Under the pieces are notes generated by a model. The model did not search any database. It was not told the DNA's origin and saw nothing but the letters and a program-made list of their open reading frames with translations. The translations under genes were made by a program, and so were the position numbers. A DNA stretch of 23,058 bases, taken from contig SLPX01000288.1 of NCBI GenBank assembly GCA_007131745.1, positions 1 to 23,058 on the forward strand, given 5' to 3'. The DNA is from Myxococcales bacterium. Lineage in GTDB: Bacteria; Myxococcota; Polyangia; HGW-17; SLPX01. This document shows, piece by piece, positions 1-6,627 of this stretch (position 1 is the first letter of the stretch; the number at the start of each line of letters is the position of its first letter).

Positions 1-216
1 AAACACAATCCGGAAACCCGTTTCGATTCCTTCTCTGCACACCTGATTCTTAACATACAAAAAAAACACGATAAACCCCCCAAAGAGCCCCTGAACCAGG
101 GTATACCCTGAAAACGGAAAAAAAGAGAATTCTCTCTTGTTAGAAACCGGCTCATGGGAATAAACTGGTTAAGTGGAATCAGCGATGAAACCGGCTATAA
201 CGGAAGGGACAGAAAG
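1..216. promoter_or_regulatory. Leader region with two perfect palindromes
   Basis: No gene is visible here. The stretch is A-rich and contains two perfect palindromes: a 14-bp one at 97-110 (CAGGGTATACCCTG) and a 12-bp one at 124-135 (AGAGAATTCTCT). Both lie upstream of the rightward lipoprotein gene and could be operator or transcript structures. No clear -35/-10 pair could be assigned. That the palindromes are regulatory is inference. Confidence 0.3.
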
Positions 217-1764
217 ATGTTAACCATCCCGAAGTATTTTTCCCCGTCGGCACTTGCACTATTAGTGTTCTTGCTCTCGCCGGCCGGGTGTTCTCCTAAA
301 AGTGAAAAAGCAGACAAACACGACGGCGGCCCGGACACGGGCTTGACCGACGCGGAACCTGATGACGGCGCGCCTCTTGGAGACCGCATTGAGATCGATG
401 CGCACACATCTGTTTGCGGCAACGGGATTCTTGAGGAGGGAGAAGTCTGCGATGACGGCAACACGGTCTCGGGAGACGGATGCAATTCAACATGTACGCT
501 CATAGATTCATGGGATTACGTGGCTGCTCACTACACCCAGGGCAATCAGAATCAGCCTGCCGTGGCATGCAATGATGACATCATAGCCGCAGCGTGGACC
601 GATTGGAGCGGTTTTGACGGCGACGGAGCCGGAATTCGACTGCGGCTGTTCGGCACCGACGCAATGCCGATCGAGACCGTTTTCGGAAACAAGGAGGAAC
701 TCCGGGTTAACGTGACAGTTGTGGGACATCAGTATCAACCCGACCTGGCGCTCACGCCGGAAGGCGACATCGTGGTGGTATGGACCGACCTGAGCAAATC
801 GGCAGGTGACCCAGGTGATATCAGGATGCAGATATACAATCCAGACGGGTCAAGGGTGGGAACAGAAGTACTGGTAAACACTACGACAGCGGGAGATCAA
901 CAGACCCCTGCTGTCACTGTAGCCGACAACGGTACGATATTCGTCGTATGGGCCGACGGTTCCGGGGAACCGCCTGATACGGACGCATACGGAATCAGGG
1001 GCAGGTTGTTTACTCCGGATGGAAACCCCATGACAAACGGCGTTACCGGTGACGCCTCGGATTTCGTACTTAACACGGTGGTACAATCCATTCAACGTGA
1101 TCCTACGGTGAGTTCAAACGGCGCGGGCGGCTTCTTTGTCGCTTGGTCGGACGCAAGCGGAGTGTTCGACGACGACGGTTACGGCATCACCGCTGTTGTG
1201 CTGGGACCGGACGGGTCACATATCGTCACGGACTTCGGCGTCAACACCTCCACCGCGGGCCACCAGTTCGGCCCAAAGGCGGATTTGCAACCAGGTCACG
1301 GTCCGGCTGTGTTCTGGACGGACGGAAGTCTCACCGACGACATGCAGGAAACCGGTATCCGGGGCCGCTTGATCGGAACCGGCGGCGGTTTTAGGCAGAA
1401 TCATCTCGGCCACGACGAGGATTTCCCGGTAAACACGATCACCTCGCAAGCTCAGGAACTCCCCGTTATAGCGACCCAACCCGACGGAAAAATGCTGGTA
1501 ATCTGGCAGGACTGGAGCGGTTCCGACGGCAGCGCGTCCGCAATAGTGGGACGCGCTCTGGACCCAACCGGTGCGGGCATCCCGTTTCTCCTCTCCGACA
1601 CGGGCGACGACTTCGTGGTAAACACCACTTTCATCGGCGCTCAGCACTCCCCGACGGTGTGCAATACCGGTTCATGGTCCATAGCTTTCTGGACTGATGA
1701 AAGCGGTTCGCCGCCGTCCGTTGACAGCCACGCGGTCCGATTCAGGCTGCTCCCCGAGTTTTAG
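217..1764 (+). CDS. Secreted lipoprotein with DUF4215 Cys-rich repeat and seven beta-propeller-like repeats
   Basis: A 515-residue exported lipoprotein, probably surface exposed. I chose the ATG at 217 rather than the in-frame ATG at 154 because GGAAGG lies about 9 nt upstream and the protein then begins with a proper signal peptide (hydrophobic residues 11-24, lipobox-like SPAGC, lipidated Cys25). A D/G/P-rich linker follows, then a Cys-rich motif at about 67-93 (CGNG..E.GE.CDDGN...GDGC...C), the DUF4215/Myxococcus Cys-rich repeat. The remainder is seven copies of a roughly 60-residue unit with core W-[TSAQ]-D followed by G-I-R-[GL]-R and often P-D-G. The W-x-D codons lie near 595, 778, 947, 1141, 1313, 1501 and 1688. 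Seven regular units suggest a seven-bladed beta-propeller. Ligand and function are unknown. It converges with the next lipoprotein gene. Confidence 0.85.
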   Translation: MLTIPKYFSPSALALLVFLLSPAGCSPKSEKADKHDGGPDTGLTDAEPDDGAPLGDRIEIDAHTSVCGNGILEEGEVCDDGNTVSGDGCNSTCTLIDSWDYVAAHYTQGNQNQPAVACNDDIIAAAWTDWSGFDGDGAGIRLRLFGTDAMPIETVFGNKEELRVNVTVVGHQYQPDLALTPEGDIVVVWTDLSKSAGDPGDIRMQIYNPDGSRVGTEVLVNTTTAGDQQTPAVTVADNGTIFVVWADGSGEPPDTDAYGIRGRLFTPDGNPMTNGVTGDASDFVLNTVVQSIQRDPTVSSNGAGGFFVAWSDASGVFDDDGYGITAVVLGPDGSHIVTDFGVNTSTAGHQFGPKADLQPGHGPAVFWTDGSLTDDMQETGIRGRLIGTGGGFRQNHLGHDEDFPVNTITSQAQELPVIATQPDGKMLVIWQDWSGSDGSASAIVGRALDPTGAGIPFLLSDTGDDFVVNTTFIGAQHSPTVCNTGSWSIAFWTDESGSPPSVDSHAVRFRLLPEF

Positions 1765-1837
1765 ACACGCTCACATTGACCTGCGGGCATATTTATCCGG
1801 ATCTCAATAAAAAGATGTATAGGATGGACGCACGGCC

Positions 1838-4471
1838 TCAACCGACTATGATGCAATAGACTTCCGAAATCATGGCGCGGTTGTTTTCTTCCACGCATTC
1901 CGTGATGGTTCCGGAACCGGTTCCGTCATCGTCAACGATGATGAACACGTCTTTGGGATCATCCGCTGAAGGCGCTTGATCCCAGACGCAAGATACCTCC
2001 TCGCACTGTCCGGGATACAAGTTCTCCGACGTGTAGCCCGTGCAAATCACCACTCCGTTGGAAGGATCCCCCTCGTAAAAAGTGACGGGAATCCCGGCTG
2101 CCACCGGCGCGGTCCCCCGGTTGCAAACCCTCACCCCTAATACAGCGGATCCGTCGGCAGAACAATCCACCACCGATCCCAAGCTTCCGGTCATGTCGGG
2201 AGAAGTGTGAACATCCGCTGCGCCCTGGACATTCATCCTGAAGTTATTCAACCCGGGCTGTTTCCAGTTCTGCAGCCACGCGGAAGTAGCGGGCACCGTT
2301 CCGTCCTCTTCTATGTTCGTCACCGCGTACGTGTGCTGATTCCAGATTGTCCTGGACCCCACCCATCTGTTCATCACATCCGCGTATACTCTGATGCCGT
2401 TGATCTGACCGAGCCACTCGGCCCTGCAAGTATTTCCGGTTCCAGGAGTGGGTGTCATGGGTGGCGCCGGAGGCGCGTCGCAGACAAAACCGGAACCCGC
2501 GCCGCCGCACTCGTCGTCGTGGGTGCACCTGCAATAACCCGCGTCGCAGACCCCGCTCATGCAATCAGCCCCGGTTTCACACCTGAGCCCCCGAAACAAT
2601 GGATCCATTGGATTTCCCCGATGGCTGGTTTCATAGAATGGCACACCGAAGAGAGCCCAATTCTTGTCGGCCCGTGGAACAATGTTGCAGTTTGTATTGG
2701 AAGGAACCACAAGTTCAGCGTTGAAATCAGCGTCCACGTCGGCAACGATGGGGTTTTCGTTCCATGTACACGAAGCCGTCCAAGTGGAAAAAACCACCTC
2801 CCCGGTGCGGCCATCATAAACCCTTGTAAAAACTTCGTCGGCATAAACAGCCTCAGTGCGCCCGTCTCCTTCAAAGTCGAAAAGCGACGACCCCGTCCGG
2901 TTGGATGAGAAATCCTGCGAGTCCTGTGTCCACAAGATTCCATCCGTGCGCAGGGAATGGCACCGGGAAAAATCGGGCAATCCGGTGCAATCAAGATCAA
3001 AAACAGTATAACTGTTGCTGCCGGCTGCAGCGAATTCAACCGAACCGTCGCCGTCAAAATCCCCGACCGTGGGCGGGCCGCCTCCCCCACCACCCGGAAG
3101 CTGCCGCTCAAATATGATCCGCCCATCCATGGTCATTATTCTCGCCCATCCCGACCGAATGGACACGATTTCCGCTATGCCGTCGGGTGTGAGGCGATCG
3201 TCGTTCGCGGGATCCGAACCGTAAGTGCCAAAATCCCCGAGCGCAATGTATCCCTGGTAAGGTCCGCCCGCCCACTCGGCTACCCAGCGTTTTTCGACCG
3301 GATCGAACTTGTATACGCCGCTTCCTGTAGCCAGTTCCACGAAACCGTCTCCATTCAGGTCGCCGACCACGGGATAACCCGCGCCGGAATACATGTTGCC
3401 GGTCAATCCCAAGCTGCTGTCCAGCAACATACCTTCTGAATTGTAAACCAACCCTCCGCTCAGAATCTCGGGCAACCCGTCATCATCCAGATCGTGGACC
3501 GAAAGACCCGCCCACCCGGTGGGCTGCACGCTTCCCCATACAACGGGGTTGTTGTTGGAATCATGCCCCGAAAACAACAGCTCCCAGCTATCGGTTCCCT
3601 CGTTGTATGTATACGCCATCAATTGCCCCCAACCGCTTACCGACATGATTTCAGGTCTGCCGTTGCCGTTCAGATCAGCGAGGGCCGGAGTGTTGCAACC
3701 GTTTAGGCCGCTTCCCACGTTGTAGAGCTGCTCGCAGGTAGAACCGTCAATCACCCTGATCACCCCATGGCAGCTTCCGTCCGCGTGCGGAAACCCCGAA
3801 CTGCCGTCACTGCAATTGTACGACTTGAAAACTATGGAAGGATTCTTTTCGTTTACATCGTTATTGAAATTGAAGTCCGCCACAAGAGGGGTGGAGAGTA
3901 CCTGCATGTGATTCGGATAAGGATCCCCGGCAGGAGGCGCTGTCCAAGCGCACTGCAGCGTCGGCTGAAACAACCCCGCAATGGCCACGCGGGTGCACTC
4001 CGGATTAAAAGGACCACGCGGCCCCATGCCGTACGGGATACACAATCCATTGTGGCAATAAGTGTCCTCCTGGCACTCCCGGTCGTCAATGCATTCACCC
4101 TGGTCGAGAATGCAATGCCCCTCGTAACATGCCTCGCCTTCTTCGCAACACCCTCCTCCGCACGGGACCTCTCCGGGCCCGCACTCGTGCTCACCGCCGT
4201 CTACGGCCCCGTCATCCTCTCCTCCGCCGTCATCCTCTCCGCCGTCAACAACCGCTCCATCATCTTCGACATGTCCGTCCAACGGATATTGACAGGTTCC
4301 ATCTTCGTCGCAAAGCAACGGCGCGGCGCAAGGATTATTCTCATCGCAAGCATCACCCACATCGCCGCCCCCGCCCGACTTCCCGCTTTTACATCCCCAA
4401 AACCCCAACGCGAATAATGCCGACAACGTTGCAACAAACAGGTTTCTCCAAAAACAACTTACCTTTTGCAT
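1838..4471 (-). CDS. Large secreted lipoprotein with Cys-rich, FG-GAP/VCBS and CARDB-like regions
   Basis: An 877-residue exported protein. The start is supported by GAGGGTGGAAAG just upstream. The signal peptide ends in a lipobox-like FWGC (Cys27). Next come a D/G/E low-complexity linker at about 60-95 and a Cys-rich segment at about 96-145 with CGGGCC and several C-x(5-7)-C spacings. Residues about 180-600 carry at least seven FG-GAP/VCBS-type Ca-binding loops of the form D-[LFV]-[DN]-x-[DN]-x-x-x-E, for example DLNGDGFVE and DFDGDGSVE, as in integrin-alpha-like propellers. A second Cys-rich patch at about 640-690 precedes a C-terminal region resembling a CARDB adhesion domain (VRVCNRGTAPVAAG, ending ECVEENNRA). 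The likely role is a surface or outer-membrane-anchored structural or adhesion protein; no enzymatic motif is seen. Confidence 0.85.
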   Translation of the reverse strand: MQKVSCFWRNLFVATLSALFALGFWGCKSGKSGGGGDVGDACDENNPCAAPLLCDEDGTCQYPLDGHVEDDGAVVDGGEDDGGGEDDGAVDGGEHECGPGEVPCGGGCCEEGEACYEGHCILDQGECIDDRECQEDTYCHNGLCIPYGMGPRGPFNPECTRVAIAGLFQPTLQCAWTAPPAGDPYPNHMQVLSTPLVADFNFNNDVNEKNPSIVFKSYNCSDGSSGFPHADGSCHGVIRVIDGSTCEQLYNVGSGLNGCNTPALADLNGNGRPEIMSVSGWGQLMAYTYNEGTDSWELLFSGHDSNNNPVVWGSVQPTGWAGLSVHDLDDDGLPEILSGGLVYNSEGMLLDSSLGLTGNMYSGAGYPVVGDLNGDGFVELATGSGVYKFDPVEKRWVAEWAGGPYQGYIALGDFGTYGSDPANDDRLTPDGIAEIVSIRSGWARIMTMDGRIIFERQLPGGGGGGPPTVGDFDGDGSVEFAAAGSNSYTVFDLDCTGLPDFSRCHSLRTDGILWTQDSQDFSSNRTGSSLFDFEGDGRTEAVYADEVFTRVYDGRTGEVVFSTWTASCTWNENPIVADVDADFNAELVVPSNTNCNIVPRADKNWALFGVPFYETSHRGNPMDPLFRGLRCETGADCMSGVCDAGYCRCTHDDECGGAGSGFVCDAPPAPPMTPTPGTGNTCRAEWLGQINGIRVYADVMNRWVGSRTIWNQHTYAVTNIEEDGTVPATSAWLQNWKQPGLNNFRMNVQGAADVHTSPDMTGSLGSVVDCSADGSAVLGVRVCNRGTAPVAAGIPVTFYEGDPSNGVVICTGYTSENLYPGQCEEVSCVWDQAPSADDPKDVFIIVDDDGTGSGTITECVEENNRAMISEVYCIIVG

Positions 4472-4811
4472 CTTTCCACCCTCTTTCCATCCACAGCCTC
4501 GACCGCTCGAAATCCTTCGACCAAACTGGACGGTTTTTCCATATTTGCATAATTTCCAACCGCTTCCGCCTCTTCATGATAAACCATCCAACAAATGTCC
4601 GGTAGTGATAAAATCCGTGAGAAAAAACTGCTGCCCACCATGATGAGCCCGGCTGCCCCCCGGCCATGCAGCTTGACAGGCGCTTATCCACTGTCATGGG
4701 ATCGCCTTGCTGAAAAATATACAGTTCGCTGCAATTTTCCAGCGGCGACAACGAACCGACTTTTGAGCCCCCTTCACCGGCATAACCGTTCCAGTCGATC
4801 CATGCGAGTCT
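4472..4811. other. Intergenic, no gene seen
   Basis: This 340-bp stretch lies upstream of the leftward lipoprotein gene and downstream of the broken PIN toxin. Short open frames exist on both strands, but they have no recognisable domain, no good ribosome site and overlap one another, so I treat them as chance. The leftward lipoprotein promoter should lie here; I could not identify a convincing one. Confidence 0.4.
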
Positions 4812-5247
4812 TCAGACAAGTGCATCAAGGGAGAGGATTTGTATGGATGGAATTGCAGGCAATCTGATATCATTGGTAAAAAAATGAGTTGCTCCGGCCT
4901 CTAATGCCGCGCTGAGTTGTATGGCATCCGGTGTACGGATTTTATGCGTTGCTCTGAGCCGGGCGGCTTTTTCCGCAACCGCGTTTGAAACTTCTAATGT
5001 AAGCAGTCTTGAATTAAGCAGGATATCACGATATTCCTCCGCCAGTTCTTTGTTGTTGCTGCGCAAAGGGAGAACCAGCACTTCCAGCAAAGTCACGGTT
5101 GAAGTGACCACCACAAAGCTCCCTTTCCATTGCTTCAAAGAAAAGCCGTACTGCCTCAATATAATATGGATTTTCTTCAATGAAATAAATCAGCGGCGCA
5201 GTATCGAGGCCAACCGTTTTCCCCTGCAGGTCGTTTACCCATTCCAT
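4812..5247 (-). pseudogene. PIN-domain toxin (VapC-like), frameshifted
   Basis: This reads as a PIN-domain ribonuclease toxin split between two frames. The N-terminal part (from ATG 5247) holds the first catalytic Asp in VGLDTAPLIYFIEE and runs to about EAMERE. The continuing part in the next frame starts FVVVTSTVTLLEVLV and carries the conserved TPDAIQLSAA and TNDIRL motifs, ending at 4812. The join is at about 5116-5121: one surplus base (or two missing) in the GAGCTTTGTG context. Restored, the protein would be about 145 residues, a normal PIN length. Its start overlaps the upstream antitoxin gene by 13 bp, the usual arrangement. Either this is a genuine inactivating frameshift or a sequencing/assembly error; read data would decide. 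Confidence 0.75.
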
Positions 5248-5456
5248 GATGATCTTTCCTCATCAAGATAGGCTTTTACGTCAAGCCCTTTCCAAATATC
5301 CTTGCCTTTTCCCTTAAGTTCCAAAATGCTCCGGTCCTCTTTTTTGTTTACCCCCTTGCGAATCAGCGTCGCCATTTCTTCTAAAAGACGAAGCTGGTCT
5401 GATAACTTCAGTGTTTTTATTTCGGATATGACTTGTTTATAGTTTGCTTCCGGCAT
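5235..5456 (-). CDS. Antitoxin of PIN-toxin module (VapB-like)
   Basis: A 73-residue protein, mostly helical and charged, ending KDIWKGLDVKAYLDEERSSWNG-like. This C-terminal pattern (I-W-x-G-x-D...Y-[LV]-x-x-x-R-x-x-W) is familiar from small antitoxins encoded in front of PIN toxins, and I recognise the type by that resemblance rather than by a defined DNA-binding fold. The ribosome site GGGAG sits 7 nt before the ATG. The 3' end overlaps the broken toxin gene by 13 bp, so the two were translationally coupled. If the toxin is truly dead, this antitoxin may persist as a remnant or act on related toxins. It is transcribed divergently from the second module at 5837. Confidence 0.7.
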   Translation of the reverse strand: MPEANYKQVISEIKTLKLSDQLRLLEEMATLIRKGVNKKEDRSILELKGKGKDIWKGLDVKAYLDEERSSWNG

Positions 5457-5786
5457 AATCCGTCTCCCAGTCTACGCATATTCATTGTGTTCTGTAATCA
5501 AATTCAGAGTACCCAGTTCTCTTTAAGTTGTCACAGCTTTTCTCAGTCAAGTATCATTCTGATCTTGGATGCCTCAATGCCGAGATCCACCCATTCCTTA
5601 GTCAACCGTTAACTTCGATAATTTTTTCGTGTATTTCAACCCTTGAAACACCGGTCTGAGCGGGGAAAGCGCAAAAAATCCGGCACATGTGCAGTTTTCT
5701 AAAGATTTTCCGCCTTCGGAAATCGGGTTCCCGTCATTTTCCGCTTAAAAAATTCCGACAGCGCAAAAAAACTCGTCAAGGGGAAC
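5457..5786. other. Divergent intergenic region between two toxin-antitoxin modules
   Basis: No intact gene. The DNA is AT-richer than the flanking lipoprotein genes. It contains a possible decayed minus-strand reading frame (separate entry, 5543-5688) and a hairpin near 5704-5723 (GATTTTCCG / CGGAAATC with a one-base bulge). Promoters for both divergent antitoxin genes should be at its edges; only the rightward one is recognisable. Confidence 0.4.
5543..5688 (-). pseudogene. Possible degenerate minus-strand reading frame
   Basis: Read on the minus strand from ATG 5688, the sequence gives a protein-like stretch ending ...RVEIHEKIIEVNG. A shift of one base then continues as LTKEWVDLGIEASKIRMILD and stops at 5543. 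The composition of the joined stretch looks protein-like, but I cannot name a family. It may be the tail of a lost gene or mobile element from the same acquired patch, or it may be chance. Confidence 0.25.
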
Positions 5787-5836
5787 AAGTCGACTTAGTT
5801 TACGACTTAGTTTATAATGAATGCGAGGTGAAGAAA
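5787..5836 (+). promoter_or_regulatory. Promoter and tandem-repeat operator of the Phd/VapC operon
   Basis: A perfect -10 TATAAT lies at 5813-5818, and a 4/6 match to -35 (TCGACT) at 5790-5795 with 17 bp spacing. The whole promoter is covered by two exact head-to-tail copies of the 12-mer CGACTTAGTTTA (5791-5802 and 5803-5814), and a 10-bp palindrome AAGTCGACTT sits at 5787-5796. The ribosome site GAGGTGA at about 5826-5831 precedes ATG 5837. Repeats placed over -35 and -10 are where a Phd-family antitoxin would bind for autorepression; the binding itself is inference. Confidence 0.6.
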
Positions 5837-6067
5837 ATGCAGGTCAATATCCATGAAGCAAAAACCAGGCTTTCCCAGCTCCTAAAACAGGTGGATGAAG
5901 GGCAGGAAATAATTATTGCCAGGGCCGGCACGCCGGTAGCCCGGCTGGTTGCTTATACCCCTAAACCGGACCAGAGGGTACCGGGCAGCGCAAAAGGCAG
6001 GCTTGCTCTGGCTGAAGATTTCAATGAACCTTTGCCGGAAAATGTTTTGAGGGAGTTTGAAAATTGA
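5837..6067 (+). CDS. Phd/YefM-family antitoxin
   Basis: A 76-residue antitoxin. The N-terminus MQVNIHEAKTRLSQLLKQV followed by GQEIIIARAGTPVARLV is the characteristic Phd/YefM DNA-binding and dimerisation fold. The C-terminal half (KGRLALAEDFNEPLPENV) is the usual flexible toxin-binding segment. I chose ATG 5837 over the long upstream extension to 5687 because GAGGTGA sits just before it and the promoter -10 at 5813 would exclude an earlier start. GTG 5828 is a weaker alternative. The stop codon overlaps the toxin TTG start by 4 bp (TTGA), giving translational coupling. It neutralises the VapC nuclease and probably represses its own promoter. Confidence 0.88.
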   Translation: MQVNIHEAKTRLSQLLKQVDEGQEIIIARAGTPVARLVAYTPKPDQRVPGSAKGRLALAEDFNEPLPENVLREFEN

Positions 6068-6453
6068 AAGTGCTCTTAGATACTCATGTTTTCTTATGGT
6101 GGATCAATGATGATCGCAAACTTGGTCATAATGCCAGGAATATTATTAGCAACATTGACAACCACTTGATGCTCAGCGCAGCCAGTGGTTGGGAAATAGC
6201 TATCAAATCCAGACTGGGCAAATTAGATGTAGCAGATGATATTTGTAAATTCATTTTTGAGCAAATGCGTATAAATGATATTACTGAATTACCGGTTTTA
6301 ATGAGTCACACCCTGCATGTTGCAACTCTTCCCATTTTACACAGGGATCCTTTTGATCGCCTGCTAATAGCCCAGGCTCAATTAGAAAAAATCCCGATTT
6401 TATCTGGTGACGAACAATTTAATGCATATTCAGTTGAAGTAATTGGAGCTTAG
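6064..6453 (+). CDS. VapC-type PIN-domain ribonuclease toxin
   Basis: A 129-residue PIN-domain toxin of full length. The acidic active-site residues are visible: Asp6 in LLDTHVFLWW, Glu44 in SGWEIAIK, Asp95/Asp98 in the signature RDPFDRLLIAQA and Asp116 in LSGDEQF. Members cleave RNA (often tRNA or rRNA) with Mg ions; the target here cannot be told. Translation starts at TTG 6064, inside the antitoxin stop, with GAGGGAG upstream. The weak start codon with coupling would keep toxin below antitoxin. The stop codon TAG (6451-6453) touches the left end of the inverted-repeat element, so the element may have inserted right at the gene end. Confidence 0.9.
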   Translation: MKVLLDTHVFLWWINDDRKLGHNARNIISNIDNHLMLSAASGWEIAIKSRLGKLDVADDICKFIFEQMRINDITELPVLMSHTLHVATLPILHRDPFDRLLIAQAQLEKIPILSGDEQFNAYSVEVIGA

Positions 6454-6627
6454 GGCTGACTCAAGAATAAGTGCCCAGGACCGAGGGCGTCGAGGCGCCC
6501 GCCCGGCAAGGCGCGAGGAGGGCGAATACATTGACGTATTTAGGCCGTCTACTGTAAAGGTCCAGTTTGCTGGAGCTTTACAGTCGGACCGACGGAGGGG
6601 TTGGTGTGGAGGGAAAGGAGTCAGCCC
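6453..6627. repeat. MITE-like element with 10-bp terminal inverted repeats
   Basis: The 175-bp stretch begins GGGCTGACTC (6453-6462) and ends with its exact reverse complement GAGTCAGCCC (6618-6627). Both ends are flanked by TTA in the same orientation, compatible with a 3-bp target duplication. Inside are a GC-rich 5' half and a strong hairpin (6552-6583). The left-end motif recurs at 22824 with 18 of 20 bases alike, so this is a dispersed repeat family. It has no convincing coding content. It fills the whole gap between the convergent vapC and HEAT-lipoprotein genes, touching both stop codons. Confidence 0.65.
6552..6583. terminator. Strong hairpin, possible bidirectional terminator
   Basis: Two 14-base arms (6552-6565 and 6570-6583) pair at 13 of 14 positions around a TTTG loop. 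It lies between two convergent genes, where termination is expected on both strands. There is no T-run directly after the stem on either strand, so classic rho-independent termination is not certain; the hairpin may instead be the structural core of the repeat element. Confidence 0.4.

Noticed and set aside
2207..2908. 233-codon plus-strand frame opposite the FG-GAP lipoprotein
   Set aside because: It is antisense to a well-supported gene with clear domains; long antisense frames arise from codon bias in GC-rich genes.
4389..4751. 120-codon minus-strand frame upstream of the FG-GAP lipoprotein
   Set aside because: It overlaps the lipoprotein start in another frame and shows no domain; the lipoprotein has the better ribosome site.
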